Assembly: GCA_903875445.1 (NCBI GenBank)
Contig: CAIQWD010000114.1
Span: forward strand, 33,865-97,864
Direction of reading: 5' to 3'
Length of the DNA: 64,000 bases
Origin: an uncultured delta proteobacterium
GTDB lineage: Bacteria > Desulfobacterota > Desulfobulbia > Desulfobulbales > Desulfocapsaceae
The number at the start of each line of letters is the position of its first letter. Position 1 is the stretch's first letter. This document shows positions 51,169-61,046 of this stretch, in pieces. The notes beneath the pieces were generated by a model, which did not search any database, was not told the DNA's origin, and was given only the letters and a program-made list of their open reading frames with translations. Both the position numbers and the translations under genes were made by a program.

Positions 51169-54156
51169 ATGAGTCAAGTTGTCATCGAGAACCCGATTAT
51201 CAACACGCCATTCCACGAACCGACTCGTCATTTCCGTTTTTCTGATGAGGGTATCACAAACGAGATCATTGGTGGACGTAGGGTAAGCTCCTATTTCGTA
51301 CCTATCGCCCGCACCAAAAAGAAAAAAGGTGCAACGCAGTTGGCTCTCCCCGGCACAGAGTGGACACAAGACCGTATCGAAGAAAACAAGCTCGTTAACG
51401 ATATCCGTCAACGTGTTGGCTTATGGCGCAAAGGTGGGCATATTGGCGTAACGCCTACAACTTCCCGCCTGATTGCCTACTGGACAGATCCCAACCGCGA
51501 AAAGAAATTATTCTTTTGTCAAATAGAGGCCCTCGAAACAGCAATTTATTTGACAGAGGTGGCCAAAAAATACGGCGACGCCTGGATCGAAAACGAGCTT
51601 CGTGACGCAAACGACGCCTCGAATCCAGGCTTGCCCCGTACATCATTCAAGATGGCAACCGGCTCGGGTAAGACCGTAGTCATGGCAATGCTCATTGCCT
51701 GGCATACCCTCAATAAGCGCGCCAACCCGCAAGATGCCCGTTTTTCCGATACCTTCCTCATCGTCACACCCGGCATCACTATCCGTGACCGACTGCGCGT
51801 ACTGCTGCCAAATGACCCGGAAAGTTATTACCGCCAAAGAGATATCATTCCCACCCAATTCCAGGACCAGCTCGGCCAAGCCAAAATCCTGATCACCAAC
51901 TATCATTCCTTCCAACTGCGCGAGAAGGTTGCCACCGGTAAAATTACCAAACAAATTCTCGCCAATGGGCAGCCAAGCCCTTTCACCGAGACGCCTGACC
52001 AGATGGTGCGCCGCGTCTGCCGCGAACTGAGTACCAAGAAAAACATTATTGTATTAAACGACGAGGCACATCATTGTTACCGCCGCAAACCAGATGCCGA
52101 AATCGAAAAGCTTACCGGTGATGATCGTATCGAAGCCAAAGATCGCGACGAAGAAGCACGCATCTGGATCTCCGGTATTGAATCCGTAAAGGCCAAGATC
52201 GGTGTCAAAGCCATCTATGATCTTTCGGCCACCCCTTTCTTTCTACGCGGTTCAGGATATCCAGAAGGCTTACTCTTTCCATGGGTGGTTTCCGACTTCT
52301 CTCTTATCGACTCCATTGAGGCCGGTATCGTCAAAGTGCCCCGCGTTCCAGTGGCCGACAATTCGATGACCGGCGAACAACCCACCTATCGTGATTTATG
52401 GCTACGCATAAGCGAACACCTCCCACGAAAAGGCCGCAAAACAGAGAAGATCGGAGGTGAACCGAATCTCCCCGTTGAACTCCAAGGGGCCTTGCATAGC
52501 CTCTACGGCAACTACGAAAAGTATTACCAACTCTGGGAACAAAACGACGAAGCTCGCGCCCGTGGAATTACCCCGCCCGTTTTTATCGTCGTTTGCAACA
52601 ATACCAATGTTTCCAAGCTGGTTTTTGACTTTATTGCCGGTTGGGAGAAGCAGATCGGCGACAAAACCATTGTCCAGGCCGGGCAATTAACCATCTTCCG
52701 CAACGACGATGGCAACGGTTCCTGGCTGCACCGCCCGAACACGATACTGGTGGACAGCCGGCAACTCGAATCCGGCGAGGCAATGAGTGATGATTTTAAA
52801 AAAATTGCCTGCCGTGAAATTGACGAGTTCAAGACCGACTACCGCGCCCGCTTTCCCGGACGGGATGCCGAGGATCTCACCGACGAAGACTTGCTGCGCG
52901 AAGTGATGAACACCGTAGGCAAAGCTGGCAAACTCGGCGAACATGTTAAGTGCGTAGTCAGCGTTTCCATGCTCACCGAAGGATGGGATGCCAATACTGT
53001 TACCCATGTTCTCGGAGTGCGCGCCTTTGGAACACAACTCCTCTGTGAACAGGTCGTCGGTCGTGCTCTTAGGCGCATGAGTTACGCCGCTAACGAAGAC
53101 GGCCATTTCTCCCCGGAATACGCCGAAGTCTATGGTGTGCCCTTTTCTTTCATCCCGTGCAGCGGCACAACCAAGGAACCCCCAATCGGACCAATGCCAA
53201 CCCGCGTCCGAGCCCTCGAAAGTCGCCTTGCCTGCGAAATCGCCTTCCCCCGCCTTCTCGGCTACCGCTATGATGTGGCTGGTGAACGACTGGCGGCAAC
53301 CTTCACTGATGATTCCCACTTAACACTTTCCACCGCTGATATCCCCACCAAAACTGAAAACGCTCCCATCGTCGGCGAATCAAGCATCCATACCCTCGAC
53401 GAGCTCAGGAACCATAGGCCGAACGAGATCGCCTTTCTCCTCGCAAAACTGACACTGGAACGCTATTTCCGCGACGACGACGGCAACGACAAGCCATGGC
53501 TCTTTCCGCAACTCCTGGCCATTGCCAAGAGCTGGCTTGCCGAATGCGTCACCCTCAAAGACCACACCTTTCCACAACTTTTGCTTTTAATAGAGTTTGC
53601 GCACGATGCCGCTGACCGGATCTACAAGGCCATAGTCGCCTCAACCGACGGCACCGCGAAACTGAAACCCATCTTGCGCCCGTATGACACCGTCGGCTCA
53701 ACCCGCTATGTCGATTTCGACACCCGCCGCCCGGTTTACGCCACCCACGAAAACAAGTGCCACATTTCCCACGTCGTCGCCGATACCGACTCATGGGAAC
53801 AGAAGATGGCCGAGACCATCGAAGACATGCCCGAGGTCATCCGCTACGTAAAAAACCACAATCTGGGCTTTACCATTCCTTACACCTTGGGCGGCGAGGA
53901 GAAGAATTACATTCCCGACTTCATCGTCTGTATCGAAGACGGGTACGGCCCCACCGACCTCCTGAACCTGATCGTCGAAGTTACCGGCGAAAAAAAGAAA
54001 GACAAGGCTGCCAAGGTTGCCACGGCCCGCACACTCTGGATACCTGCCATGAATAACCATGGCGGCTTCGGGCGCTGGGCGTTTATCGAAATCAATGATC
54101 CCTGGAACGCCCAAAACACCATCCGTGATTACCTGAAAAAGGAATCGACACCATGA
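51169..54156 (+). CDS. Type III-like restriction enzyme Res subunit (BPTD_3080-like)
   Basis: A 995-residue helicase-nuclease. Walker A MATGSGKTVVMAML (about 162-175), DEAH-type motif NDEAHHCYRRKP near 297, and later superfamily 2 motifs (VVSVSMLTEGWDANTVTHV, CEQVVGRALRRMSY) make up the motor. The C-terminal PDFIVCIED...LIVEVTGEKK is a PD-(D/E)xK-type nuclease centre. The N-terminal style (HFRFSDEGITNEIIGGRR) is that of the Res group paired with a large beta-class methyltransferase rather than classic EcoP15I Res. Its stop overlaps the Bro-N gene (ATGA). Confidence 0.88.
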   Translation: MSQVVIENPIINTPFHEPTRHFRFSDEGITNEIIGGRRVSSYFVPIARTKKKKGATQLALPGTEWTQDRIEENKLVNDIRQRVGLWRKGGHIGVTPTTSRLIAYWTDPNREKKLFFCQIEALETAIYLTEVAKKYGDAWIENELRDANDASNPGLPRTSFKMATGSGKTVVMAMLIAWHTLNKRANPQDARFSDTFLIVTPGITIRDRLRVLLPNDPESYYRQRDIIPTQFQDQLGQAKILITNYHSFQLREKVATGKITKQILANGQPSPFTETPDQMVRRVCRELSTKKNIIVLNDEAHHCYRRKPDAEIEKLTGDDRIEAKDRDEEARIWISGIESVKAKIGVKAIYDLSATPFFLRGSGYPEGLLFPWVVSDFSLIDSIEAGIVKVPRVPVADNSMTGEQPTYRDLWLRISEHLPRKGRKTEKIGGEPNLPVELQGALHSLYGNYEKYYQLWEQNDEARARGITPPVFIVVCNNTNVSKLVFDFIAGWEKQIGDKTIVQAGQLTIFRNDDGNGSWLHRPNTILVDSRQLESGEAMSDDFKKIACREIDEFKTDYRARFPGRDAEDLTDEDLLREVMNTVGKAGKLGEHVKCVVSVSMLTEGWDANTVTHVLGVRAFGTQLLCEQVVGRALRRMSYAANEDGHFSPEYAEVYGVPFSFIPCSGTTKEPPIGPMPTRVRALESRLACEIAFPRLLGYRYDVAGERLAATFTDDSHLTLSTADIPTKTENAPIVGESSIHTLDELRNHRPNEIAFLLAKLTLERYFRDDDGNDKPWLFPQLLAIAKSWLAECVTLKDHTFPQLLLLIEFAHDAADRIYKAIVASTDGTAKLKPILRPYDTVGSTRYVDFDTRRPVYATHENKCHISHVVADTDSWEQKMAETIEDMPEVIRYVKNHNLGFTIPYTLGGEEKNYIPDFIVCIEDGYGPTDLLNLIVEVTGEKKKDKAAKVATARTLWIPAMNNHGGFGRWAFIEINDPWNAQNTIRDYLKKESTP

Positions 54157-55010
54157 TTAAAGATCTCTCTTCGGATTCAGAGGACAAACTCATCGTCTTC
54201 GGAGCGAAGCAGATTCGCCGCGCTTGGGTTGATGACCAGTGGTATTTTTCGATCATCGACATTATCGCCGCCCTGACCGACAGCGATGCACCGAACAAAT
54301 ACTGGACAGCGATGAAACGCCGGGAAGAAAAGGCCACCGGGTTTCAGTTCTCTACAATTTGTAGACAACTGAAATTAGCAGCAGCAGACGGCAAAAGGTA
54401 TAAAACCGAGGCCGTCAACACCGAAGCCGCCTTCCGCGTCATCCAATCCATCCCCAGCCCCAAGGCTGAACCGTTCAAACGCTGGCTGGCGCAAGTCGGT
54501 TATGAGCGTGTCCAGGAAATCGAGAATCCCGAACTTGGCCAACAGCGCATGCGGCAACTCTTTAAGGAGAAAGGCTATCCCGACGATTGGATCGAAAAAC
54601 GTGTTCGGGGAATCGCCGTCCGTGATGAGCTGACCGGTGAATGGCAGAAACGGGGCATTGCCGAACAGAAAGATTTCGCCATCCTCACCGCTGAAATCTC
54701 CAAGGCCACGTTTGGCGTAACGCCTGCCGGTTACAAGAAACTGAAAGGGCTGAAACGCGAGAACCTTCGTGACCACATGACCGACCTGGAGCTAATTTTT
54801 ACCATGCTCGGCGAAGCTGCCACAACAGAGATCGCCCGCAACAAGGACGCTCAGGGTTTCACCGAAAACCAGGCGGCCGCCCGTGATGGCGGCACCGTTG
54901 CCGGAAATGCCCGGCGGCAGCTCGAAATAAAATCAGGCAAAAAAGTCGTCACTGCCAACAACTACCTGACGGACAAACCCAAGCCAAAACTTCCGCCCAA
55001 GTCGGAGTAA
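54153..55010 (+). CDS. Bro-N / antirepressor-like protein inside the restriction operon
   Basis: A 285-residue protein. Residues 10-115 form a Bro-N domain (IRRAWVDDQWYFSIIDIIAAL, VNTEAAFRVIQSIPSPKAEP), found in phage antirepressors and DinD-like proteins. The C-terminal half (GIAEQKDFAILTAEISKATF, then TDLELIFTMLGEAATTEIA) is a helical region known from Bro-N proteins in restriction loci. It overlaps res by four bases and is eight bases from mod, so all three are translated together. It may regulate the system or assist DNA recognition; the actual role is unknown. Confidence 0.75.
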   Translation: MIKDLSSDSEDKLIVFGAKQIRRAWVDDQWYFSIIDIIAALTDSDAPNKYWTAMKRREEKATGFQFSTICRQLKLAAADGKRYKTEAVNTEAAFRVIQSIPSPKAEPFKRWLAQVGYERVQEIENPELGQQRMRQLFKEKGYPDDWIEKRVRGIAVRDELTGEWQKRGIAEQKDFAILTAEISKATFGVTPAGYKKLKGLKRENLRDHMTDLELIFTMLGEAATTEIARNKDAQGFTENQAAARDGGTVAGNARRQLEIKSGKKVVTANNYLTDKPKPKLPPKSE

Positions 55011-55018
55011 ACGATATT

Positions 55019-57646
55019 ATGAGCAAAAAAACAGCGGCACCTTTGATCGTCGATTCCATTCGCCACCAGGACAAGCGCGCCAACATCCCCACCGAGGAAC
55101 TGCGCGACTTTGTCGCCGACGAAGAACTTGCCCCGCAGACGATCACCTATCCGCGTGACACCTCTCTTGACCCGCAGCTGGTTTGGAAGGGAAAAGACCA
55201 ACAGGACCGCGAAGAACTTGCCGTCCCGGTGGTGCCGATCTATATCCAGGAAAAAATTCACCCGCAGGCGCTTATTGATGCACTCCCCCGCATTGAGAAG
55301 GCCGGTGGCAATCAACTCAATCTTTTTGCCGATTTCAATGGCATCGAGGGCGGCTTTGACCGTAAGGTCGATTTCTACAGTCACAATACCGGTAGCCAGC
55401 CCAACTGGTCCAACCGCCTGATACTCGGCGACTCACTGTTGGTGATGGCCAGTCTGGCCGAAAAGGAAGGGCTTAAGGGCAAGGTGCAGACCATCTATCT
55501 CGATCCGCCCTACGGTATCAAGTTCGGCTCGAACTGGCAGGTGAGTACCAGGAAGCGCGACGTGAAAGACGGCAAGGCCGAGGATGCCACCCGCCAACCC
55601 GAGCAGGTGCGCGCCTTCCGCGATACCTGGAAGCTGGGCATCCATTCGTATTTGAGTTATCTGCGAGACCGGCTGGTGGTGGCGCGAGAGTTATTGACCG
55701 AGACCGGTAGTGTCTTTGTGCAGATTGGCGATGAGAACGTGCACCTTGTCCGGTGCGTGCTGGATGAAGTGTTTGGGAGCGAGAATTTCTGTGCTCAAAT
55801 TACATTCAAAAAAACCGGCTACGCTACATCTGAGCTTATTCCAAGTACCACAGATATTGACCTGTGGTATGCTAAAGACCGGACGAAGGTGAAATACCGA
55901 CAACTATACACCACCAAGTCAGTTGGTATCGGTATTGGCGACAGATACAATCAATTGGAATTGCCTGATGGCGCTTCGCGGCCATTGTCGGTAGAGGAAT
56001 TTGATAGGCCAAACCTTATTCCTCAGAACTGTCGCATATGGGCACCTAGCCCTCTAACTTCATCGGGTTTTCGAGTGAATACCTCAGTACCGTATTCATT
56101 TGAAGGTAAAATGTTTGATACAGGCCTATCTCAGAATTGGAAAACAACGCTTGATGGTCTTGAGAAACTGAATTTAGCCGGAAGAATAGTTGCCAGTCGC
56201 AATACTCTTAATTTCAAACGGTATCTTGAGGATTTTCCAGCGATTTCGTTGACAACGACGTGGGATGACACAATGGCGGCAGCTGATGGAGGGAAATTTT
56301 ACGTCGTACAAACAGCTACACGCGTAGTAGAACGCTGCCTCCTCATGACCACCGACCCCGGCGACCTCGTCCTCGACCCGACCTGCGGCAGCGGCACCAC
56401 CGCCTATGTTGCCGAGCAATGGGGCCGACGTTGGATCACCTGCGACACCAGCCGCGTCGCCCTGGCCCTGGCCCGTACCCGCCTGATGGCAGCCAAGTAC
56501 CCGTACTACCTGCTGGCCGACTCAGACGAGGGCATCAAGAAGGAATCGGAACTGACTGGCAAGCTGCCCCCTGACTACATGACCGAAGGCGACATCAAAA
56601 AGGGCTTTGTCTACAAGCGCGTGCCCCATGTCACCCTGAAATCGATCGCCAACAACCCGGAGATCAAGGAAGGAATGACCCGGCAGCAGATCGACGCCAC
56701 CATTGCCCGCCATGCCGATACCGAAACCCTCTACGACCAACCCTACCCGGATAACAAACGAATACGAGTTTGCGGGCCGTTCTCGGTGGAAAGCCTGTCA
56801 CCTCATCGCGTCCTCTCCACCGCCGACGGCATGGACGGCACGGCCACAGAGCAGGAAGCCCGTAACCAGCAGGACTTCACTTCGATGATTCTCGACAACC
56901 TGAAAAAAGCAGGCGTCCAAAATACGGTGAAAGGAGAGCGGCTGAGCTTTGACCGACTTGACCCTTATGCCGGAACCTGGCTGCATGCCTCGGGCGAATA
57001 TACCGACGCCGATGACAAGACCCGGCGTGTTGCTATCTCCATCGGTCCGGAGCACGGCACAGTCGGACCGCAGCAGGTGAAGGAGGCCGCCAAGGAAGCA
57101 GTGCAAGGGGTGGGCTTTGACATGCTCATTGTCTGCGGTTTCGCCTTCGACCCCCACGTTGCCGAAGAGGTGAAACGCTACGGCAAATTGACCGTGCTGC
57201 CCGCCAAGATGAACCCCGACCTGGCAATGGGCGACGAACTCCTTAAAAAAACCGGTGCCGGCAATCTGTTCATGGTCTTTGGCGAACCGGATGTCGAGAT
57301 CACCACGCACAAGGACGGAAGCATTATCGTTGAAATCAAGGGCGTGGATGTCTACGACCCGACCACCGGCCAGATTCGCAGCGCCTCGACCAATGACATT
57401 GCCTGCTGGTTTATCGACACCAGCTACAACGGCGAGAGTTTCTTTGTGCGGCACGCCTACTTCACCGGAGCTGACGATCCCTACAACAAACTGAAACGAG
57501 CACTAAAAGCGGAAATCGACGAAACCGCCTGGAACAGCATCTACAGCACGACCAGCCGCCCGTTTGAAAAACCGGAATCAGGCAAGATAGCCGTCAAGGT
57601 TATCAACCATTACGGCGACGAGGTATTGAAGGTATTTGCGGTGTAA
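55019..57646 (+). CDS. Type III-like DNA methyltransferase (Mod), beta class
   Basis: An 875-residue DNA methyltransferase. The catalytic motif LDPPYGIKF (motif IV, about 162-170) comes before the S-adenosylmethionine motif LDPTCGSGTTAYVAE (motif I, near 450), the order of beta-class N6-adenine enzymes such as type III Mod. The region between about 240 and 430 is the target-recognition part; it is visibly more AT-rich in DNA (55.8-56.3 kb) than the flanks, as expected of an exchangeable specificity segment. The C-terminal 350 residues are an extra domain absent from ordinary Mod proteins. Confidence 0.9.
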   Translation: MSKKTAAPLIVDSIRHQDKRANIPTEELRDFVADEELAPQTITYPRDTSLDPQLVWKGKDQQDREELAVPVVPIYIQEKIHPQALIDALPRIEKAGGNQLNLFADFNGIEGGFDRKVDFYSHNTGSQPNWSNRLILGDSLLVMASLAEKEGLKGKVQTIYLDPPYGIKFGSNWQVSTRKRDVKDGKAEDATRQPEQVRAFRDTWKLGIHSYLSYLRDRLVVARELLTETGSVFVQIGDENVHLVRCVLDEVFGSENFCAQITFKKTGYATSELIPSTTDIDLWYAKDRTKVKYRQLYTTKSVGIGIGDRYNQLELPDGASRPLSVEEFDRPNLIPQNCRIWAPSPLTSSGFRVNTSVPYSFEGKMFDTGLSQNWKTTLDGLEKLNLAGRIVASRNTLNFKRYLEDFPAISLTTTWDDTMAAADGGKFYVVQTATRVVERCLLMTTDPGDLVLDPTCGSGTTAYVAEQWGRRWITCDTSRVALALARTRLMAAKYPYYLLADSDEGIKKESELTGKLPPDYMTEGDIKKGFVYKRVPHVTLKSIANNPEIKEGMTRQQIDATIARHADTETLYDQPYPDNKRIRVCGPFSVESLSPHRVLSTADGMDGTATEQEARNQQDFTSMILDNLKKAGVQNTVKGERLSFDRLDPYAGTWLHASGEYTDADDKTRRVAISIGPEHGTVGPQQVKEAAKEAVQGVGFDMLIVCGFAFDPHVAEEVKRYGKLTVLPAKMNPDLAMGDELLKKTGAGNLFMVFGEPDVEITTHKDGSIIVEIKGVDVYDPTTGQIRSASTNDIACWFIDTSYNGESFFVRHAYFTGADDPYNKLKRALKAEIDETAWNSIYSTTSRPFEKPESGKIAVKVINHYGDEVLKVFAV

Positions 57647-57687
57647 AAATGGTGCGTTCTAATCTGACGTATCTTTGGCAAAAGAAA

Positions 57688-58407
57688 TTACTCATTCATA
57701 AAGTCCCAGAAGATTGCCAGAATGCTTTTCTCTGCGGGGTCTTGTCTTGCTGGAAGCCCGCCCCATAGCCGCCAATGCAGCCAGTCACTCATCACCTCAA
57801 ATGCCTGGTTTGAAAGCTTAAAACCGCTCAACTCAAAGGAGTTATAGTTAAAACCAAAGGGCTGCAGGTGGTCAAGACGTAAAATCGATTCTTTGGTTTT
57901 TCCGTCTATCGGCAAAGAATCGGCAAAAAACTGTGGGTACTCGGCATGCCGAATGCGTTCCATCAATTGAGGCGGATAGCCCGCCCTGCCTTCCTGATCG
58001 GCTCCATGATATGGGGCAAGCAGAACCGTTTTTGCATAAGATTTTTTCGGAAGGTTTTTTGTCAGGTCGCCATCGACTTCTTTACTGCTGGGGCCTGATA
58101 AAATTAAACATGGACGTTTTTTTGCTTTATATGCAGCCCAAACTTCACGTCGATCCAGACTCATCGCAGCAACCGGAAGAGGAGGACTACAAGCATAGCT
58201 CTTGGTGATTTCGAGCCGTTCGATCCGTACAGTTGCTTCTTCATGTTTTCTAGGGTCTTTCCGACCTACAGGGATAAAAGTGTAAGGTACTTGGTCAACA
58301 TATGGAACAAATGCCCATACAAGCATTCCTGGCTCAGGAATTTTGGATGTAGTTCCTTCCCACCATGGATCTACTAAATCCTGTATGGAAACATCAGATT
58401 GAGCCAT
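57688..58407 (-). CDS. Probable PemK/MazF-fold toxin of a Panacea-type pair
   Basis: A 239-residue protein. The middle and end recall PemK/MazF barrels: KKRPCLILSGPSSKEVDG (the RP-x-LIV-S strand), AKTVLLAPYHGA (second core strand) and KESILRLDHLQPFGF (the family's ESxxxxDxL strand). The N-terminal 90 residues also look like a barrel strand set (GMLVWAFVPYVDQVPYTFIPVGR). Such toxins cut RNA. Its start overlaps the end of the Panacea-like gene by 14 bp, so the two are expressed together, antitoxin first. The assignment is from motif resemblance. Confidence 0.45.
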   Translation of the reverse strand: MAQSDVSIQDLVDPWWEGTTSKIPEPGMLVWAFVPYVDQVPYTFIPVGRKDPRKHEEATVRIERLEITKSYACSPPLPVAAMSLDRREVWAAYKAKKRPCLILSGPSSKEVDGDLTKNLPKKSYAKTVLLAPYHGADQEGRAGYPPQLMERIRHAEYPQFFADSLPIDGKTKESILRLDHLQPFGFNYNSFELSGFKLSNQAFEVMSDWLHWRLWGGLPARQDPAEKSILAIFWDFMNE

Positions 58408-59206
58408 CCATCCTCCTGGTGGGAGACTGCCATATTGATTTGTCGAAGGCCACTTCTATCTGTTCTTCTTGAAACGGTTCACCGGCCAAGCTATCCAGCA
58501 ACTTCACTCCTTCGCTGAACACTTCATCATAGCGTGGTTCATGTGGAGGTTTAACAAGATTTTCCTGCCAAGATTTGTTTTCTTGCTTTCGGTCTTGGAT
58601 TTGAGCCTTAAGCTCTTTGAGTCTCCGCTTTTTATCGAGTTGCTTTTTCTTAGTCAATGTTTGCAGGTATGGGGTGTGTTTCTCTTCTTTCTCGATTGCC
58701 ACTTGAGCAACACAGGAAAAATCAAGGTATTCAAGGGGAGTAGCATTACGCATTGGCGGGGTATTGTAAACAAAGCGCAACAAATCCGCTGTGCTGTTTG
58801 TATTGCTATGAATATGGCGTTGCAGTGCGCCTGTAATTGTAACAGGAAGTTTTTTATCTATTTTCCTTAACAAGGCATCGTCGTCCTCCAGATCCAGACT
58901 ATAACAACACCATTCTTGCTGATCCTGATAATCCGAAGGAAAAGTTTTCTTTATTGCATGAATTGCGTGTGCTGCCGGTTCTATCTGCAGATATACTTCA
59001 TTGGCGTAGGGACCGAAATTATAGAATTGCCAATTAATTCCGGTGTAGGTTTCTCCGTCGTGGTTTTTTGCAAACTCAAAATCAGCTAGGTATACGTATT
59101 TGATGAGGTGTATAGGCCGGAGATCCCGGTCTCTATAATCTTCCTCTTGCCCAGCAACCAAAAGAGAATACTGGATTATAAGAGAAACTTTTTCCTGAGA
59201 ATTCAT
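58394..59206 (-). CDS. Panacea/SocA-like antitoxin protein
   Basis: A 270-residue protein. Residues 25-75 carry the Panacea (DUF4065, SocA) pattern: LRPIHLIKYVYLADFEFA, then TGINWQFYNFGPYANEVY, corresponding to the LxKLLYxA...W.YGPV..EVY core. Residues about 190-235 form a charged coiled coil, and the tail may contact the partner. Panacea domains act as exchangeable antitoxins paired with many different toxins. It precedes and overlaps the PemK-like gene. Confidence 0.6.
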   Translation of the reverse strand: MNSQEKVSLIIQYSLLVAGQEEDYRDRDLRPIHLIKYVYLADFEFAKNHDGETYTGINWQFYNFGPYANEVYLQIEPAAHAIHAIKKTFPSDYQDQQEWCCYSLDLEDDDALLRKIDKKLPVTITGALQRHIHSNTNSTADLLRFVYNTPPMRNATPLEYLDFSCVAQVAIEKEEKHTPYLQTLTKKKQLDKKRRLKELKAQIQDRKQENKSWQENLVKPPHEPRYDEVFSEGVKLLDSLAGEPFQEEQIEVAFDKSIWQSPTRRMDGSI

Positions 59207-59412
59207 AGGTGAAAAACCTAATTATTATTGCTTTAAAGATAATATTGGGAATGCTTAAAAGCAACGCCTATACCATTTCTAGCCAAATTCCGCACTATGG
59301 ATTCTATCACAATATTTCCGAATAGGACAGTGGTCAGGGTGAAAATTCAGGGGATGGACCACTTGTTACCCTACCTCGAAATTCAAAAAGGTGACAGGTC
59401 TGGCATAGGCTT

Positions 59413-60513
59413 TCACACGCCACCATTCTCTCGCAATCTTTTGAATACTGCCTCGGCAATTTCGTTGACATTAGTTTGCATAGCCTTCTGTGGTGCCGCC
59501 AAATCGCGTATAATTTCTCCCTGGCGCTGGCACGCAACACCTCCATAGCTTAGAAAGGTTGTCAGAACCTTCTCATGTCCGAGGTTCTGGCTCCACGCTT
59601 TAAACTGTTCTGGAGTCTTACATACTTTCTCACCGAGTTGGGCAAGGGTATTCCTGAAACTATGCGGGTTAAAATACTGCAGACCTGCATTGACAAAGGC
59701 TCCTCGAAAAATACTACGAATTGGCGAAGCACTACTCCATTGATCCCGCCCAAGCCCCGCCACCTCAAACTGCCGAGATGAACCTACCGTTACTCGTGTT
59801 GCTGGAAATAGCGGATCATCATTGCCCCATAGTTTATGCTCCCGGAGGTATTCCACCCACATTACCACAATTTCGTATACTTCCTCGCCGACCGGAAAGA
59901 AAAAGGTATTAAACGTCTTGCCGAATTTCGTCTTTACATCCCGCGCATCCTGAGTAACACAATTCGTTATCAGATCGACATGCTTCAGCTTCATTGAAGC
60001 AATTGCACCATCTCTCGCACCAGTCAACAGAGTGAATGCCACCAGGGCGCGGTTACGAAGATCTATGTCGGTCTTGGCTGGCATTGAACTGATGACGTGC
60101 TTGATCTGTTCCAAAGTCGGCACTTTTTGTTCCCGGCGAGCTGTGGCTACCCGCATGTCATTTTCGGGCAGATTGAAATACTCGGCATCATAATACTGAA
60201 CACGCGACTTGTAGCCAGGTTGCATCGCAAGCCATTGGAAGAATCGTTTCAGTTGTGTGAGGGTCGCATGCAATGTCGCCTTGCTCAAATTCTCCCCGGA
60301 CTGCTGGCCCTTTTGCTCGGCTAGATGTTTCTTGAAGGCGATGGCCTGTTCGGAGTGAAATGTTTTGAAATCCCGATGCTTGCTATAAACCTCAAACCGA
60401 CTAAGGGCTTTTGCAGCCGCATCAACTGTCGGCTCGCTGTTGCGTTTAGCTTCTTTCAAAAAAGTGAAATACTTGCGCTTGATCCGTTCATTGGCGGGGT
60501 TGTTCTTTTTCAT
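59413..60513 (-). CDS. Tyrosine recombinase (integrase 1)
   Basis: A 366-residue site-specific recombinase with a SAM-like N-terminal DNA-binding domain (to about 115) and a catalytic domain: Arg in LLTGARDGAIASMKL, HSFRNTLAQLG (His-x-x-Arg), the LGHEKVLTTFLSYGG segment with the second His and the Tyr nucleophile. It follows a helix-turn-helix/zinc protein gene by 13 bp. The 206-bp gap upstream of the Panacea operon (59207-59412) holds no gene. Confidence 0.88.
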   Translation of the reverse strand: MKKNNPANERIKRKYFTFLKEAKRNSEPTVDAAAKALSRFEVYSKHRDFKTFHSEQAIAFKKHLAEQKGQQSGENLSKATLHATLTQLKRFFQWLAMQPGYKSRVQYYDAEYFNLPENDMRVATARREQKVPTLEQIKHVISSMPAKTDIDLRNRALVAFTLLTGARDGAIASMKLKHVDLITNCVTQDARDVKTKFGKTFNTFFFPVGEEVYEIVVMWVEYLREHKLWGNDDPLFPATRVTVGSSRQFEVAGLGRDQWSSASPIRSIFRGAFVNAGLQYFNPHSFRNTLAQLGEKVCKTPEQFKAWSQNLGHEKVLTTFLSYGGVACQRQGEIIRDLAAPQKAMQTNVNEIAEAVFKRLRENGGV

Positions 60514-60526
60514 GGTCTGATGCTCC

Positions 60527-60997
60527 TTATCTCAAGTCACTGTTTACGGTGGGTTTGGTACTCTCAACTATATGTTGCAGTGCTTTCGGAAAGGTGATGT
60601 CCATGTTTGCGCTAATCTCCTCGATTCTGGCCAAGCTCACACGCTGGTTCATGATAGAATCGCAGTTGGGGCAAATTGCACTCAGGTTGCCAAACTTCTC
60701 AGTAATAGGTGTATATTCCGCCATGCCCTCCGCCGGGAAATTCGGGATGCGACACCGGACGCAGTAGAGTTCCCCCAGCTTGCAGGTCTGCTTGTTTTTG
60801 GTTCGGAGTTTCTTGATAAATTCCACAAGACCAGGACCATGAATCAGCATGGGGTGGTGTTCATCTATGACAGCAAGTCCGTCTTTAATCCATCGTCGTA
60901 CTGTATTCTTGTGAATACCGAGCAAATCGGCAGCCTCTTCCACTTTGTAACTGCGATGAATCTTAATGAGCCGATAATTTGTGTATCGTTTTCCCAT
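60527..60997 (-). CDS. HTH/zinc-ribbon DNA-binding protein preceding integrase 1
   Basis: A 156-residue protein with a MerR/excisionase-like helix-turn-helix (VEEAADLLGIHKNTVRRWIKDGL, about 19-41) and a Cys pair set YCVRCRIP ... ICPNCDS that should bind zinc. It lies directly before integrase 1 and after the replication-like gene, so it is probably a recombination partner or regulator of the element. Confidence 0.75.
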   Translation of the reverse strand: MGKRYTNYRLIKIHRSYKVEEAADLLGIHKNTVRRWIKDGLAVIDEHHPMLIHGPGLVEFIKKLRTKNKQTCKLGELYCVRCRIPNFPAEGMAEYTPITEKFGNLSAICPNCDSIMNQRVSLARIEEISANMDITFPKALQHIVESTKPTVNSDLR

Positions 60998-61046
60998 GAA
61001 TTAGTTTGCCCCGCAGGTATGCCACAAAGTTACTGGAGTGTGGTAT

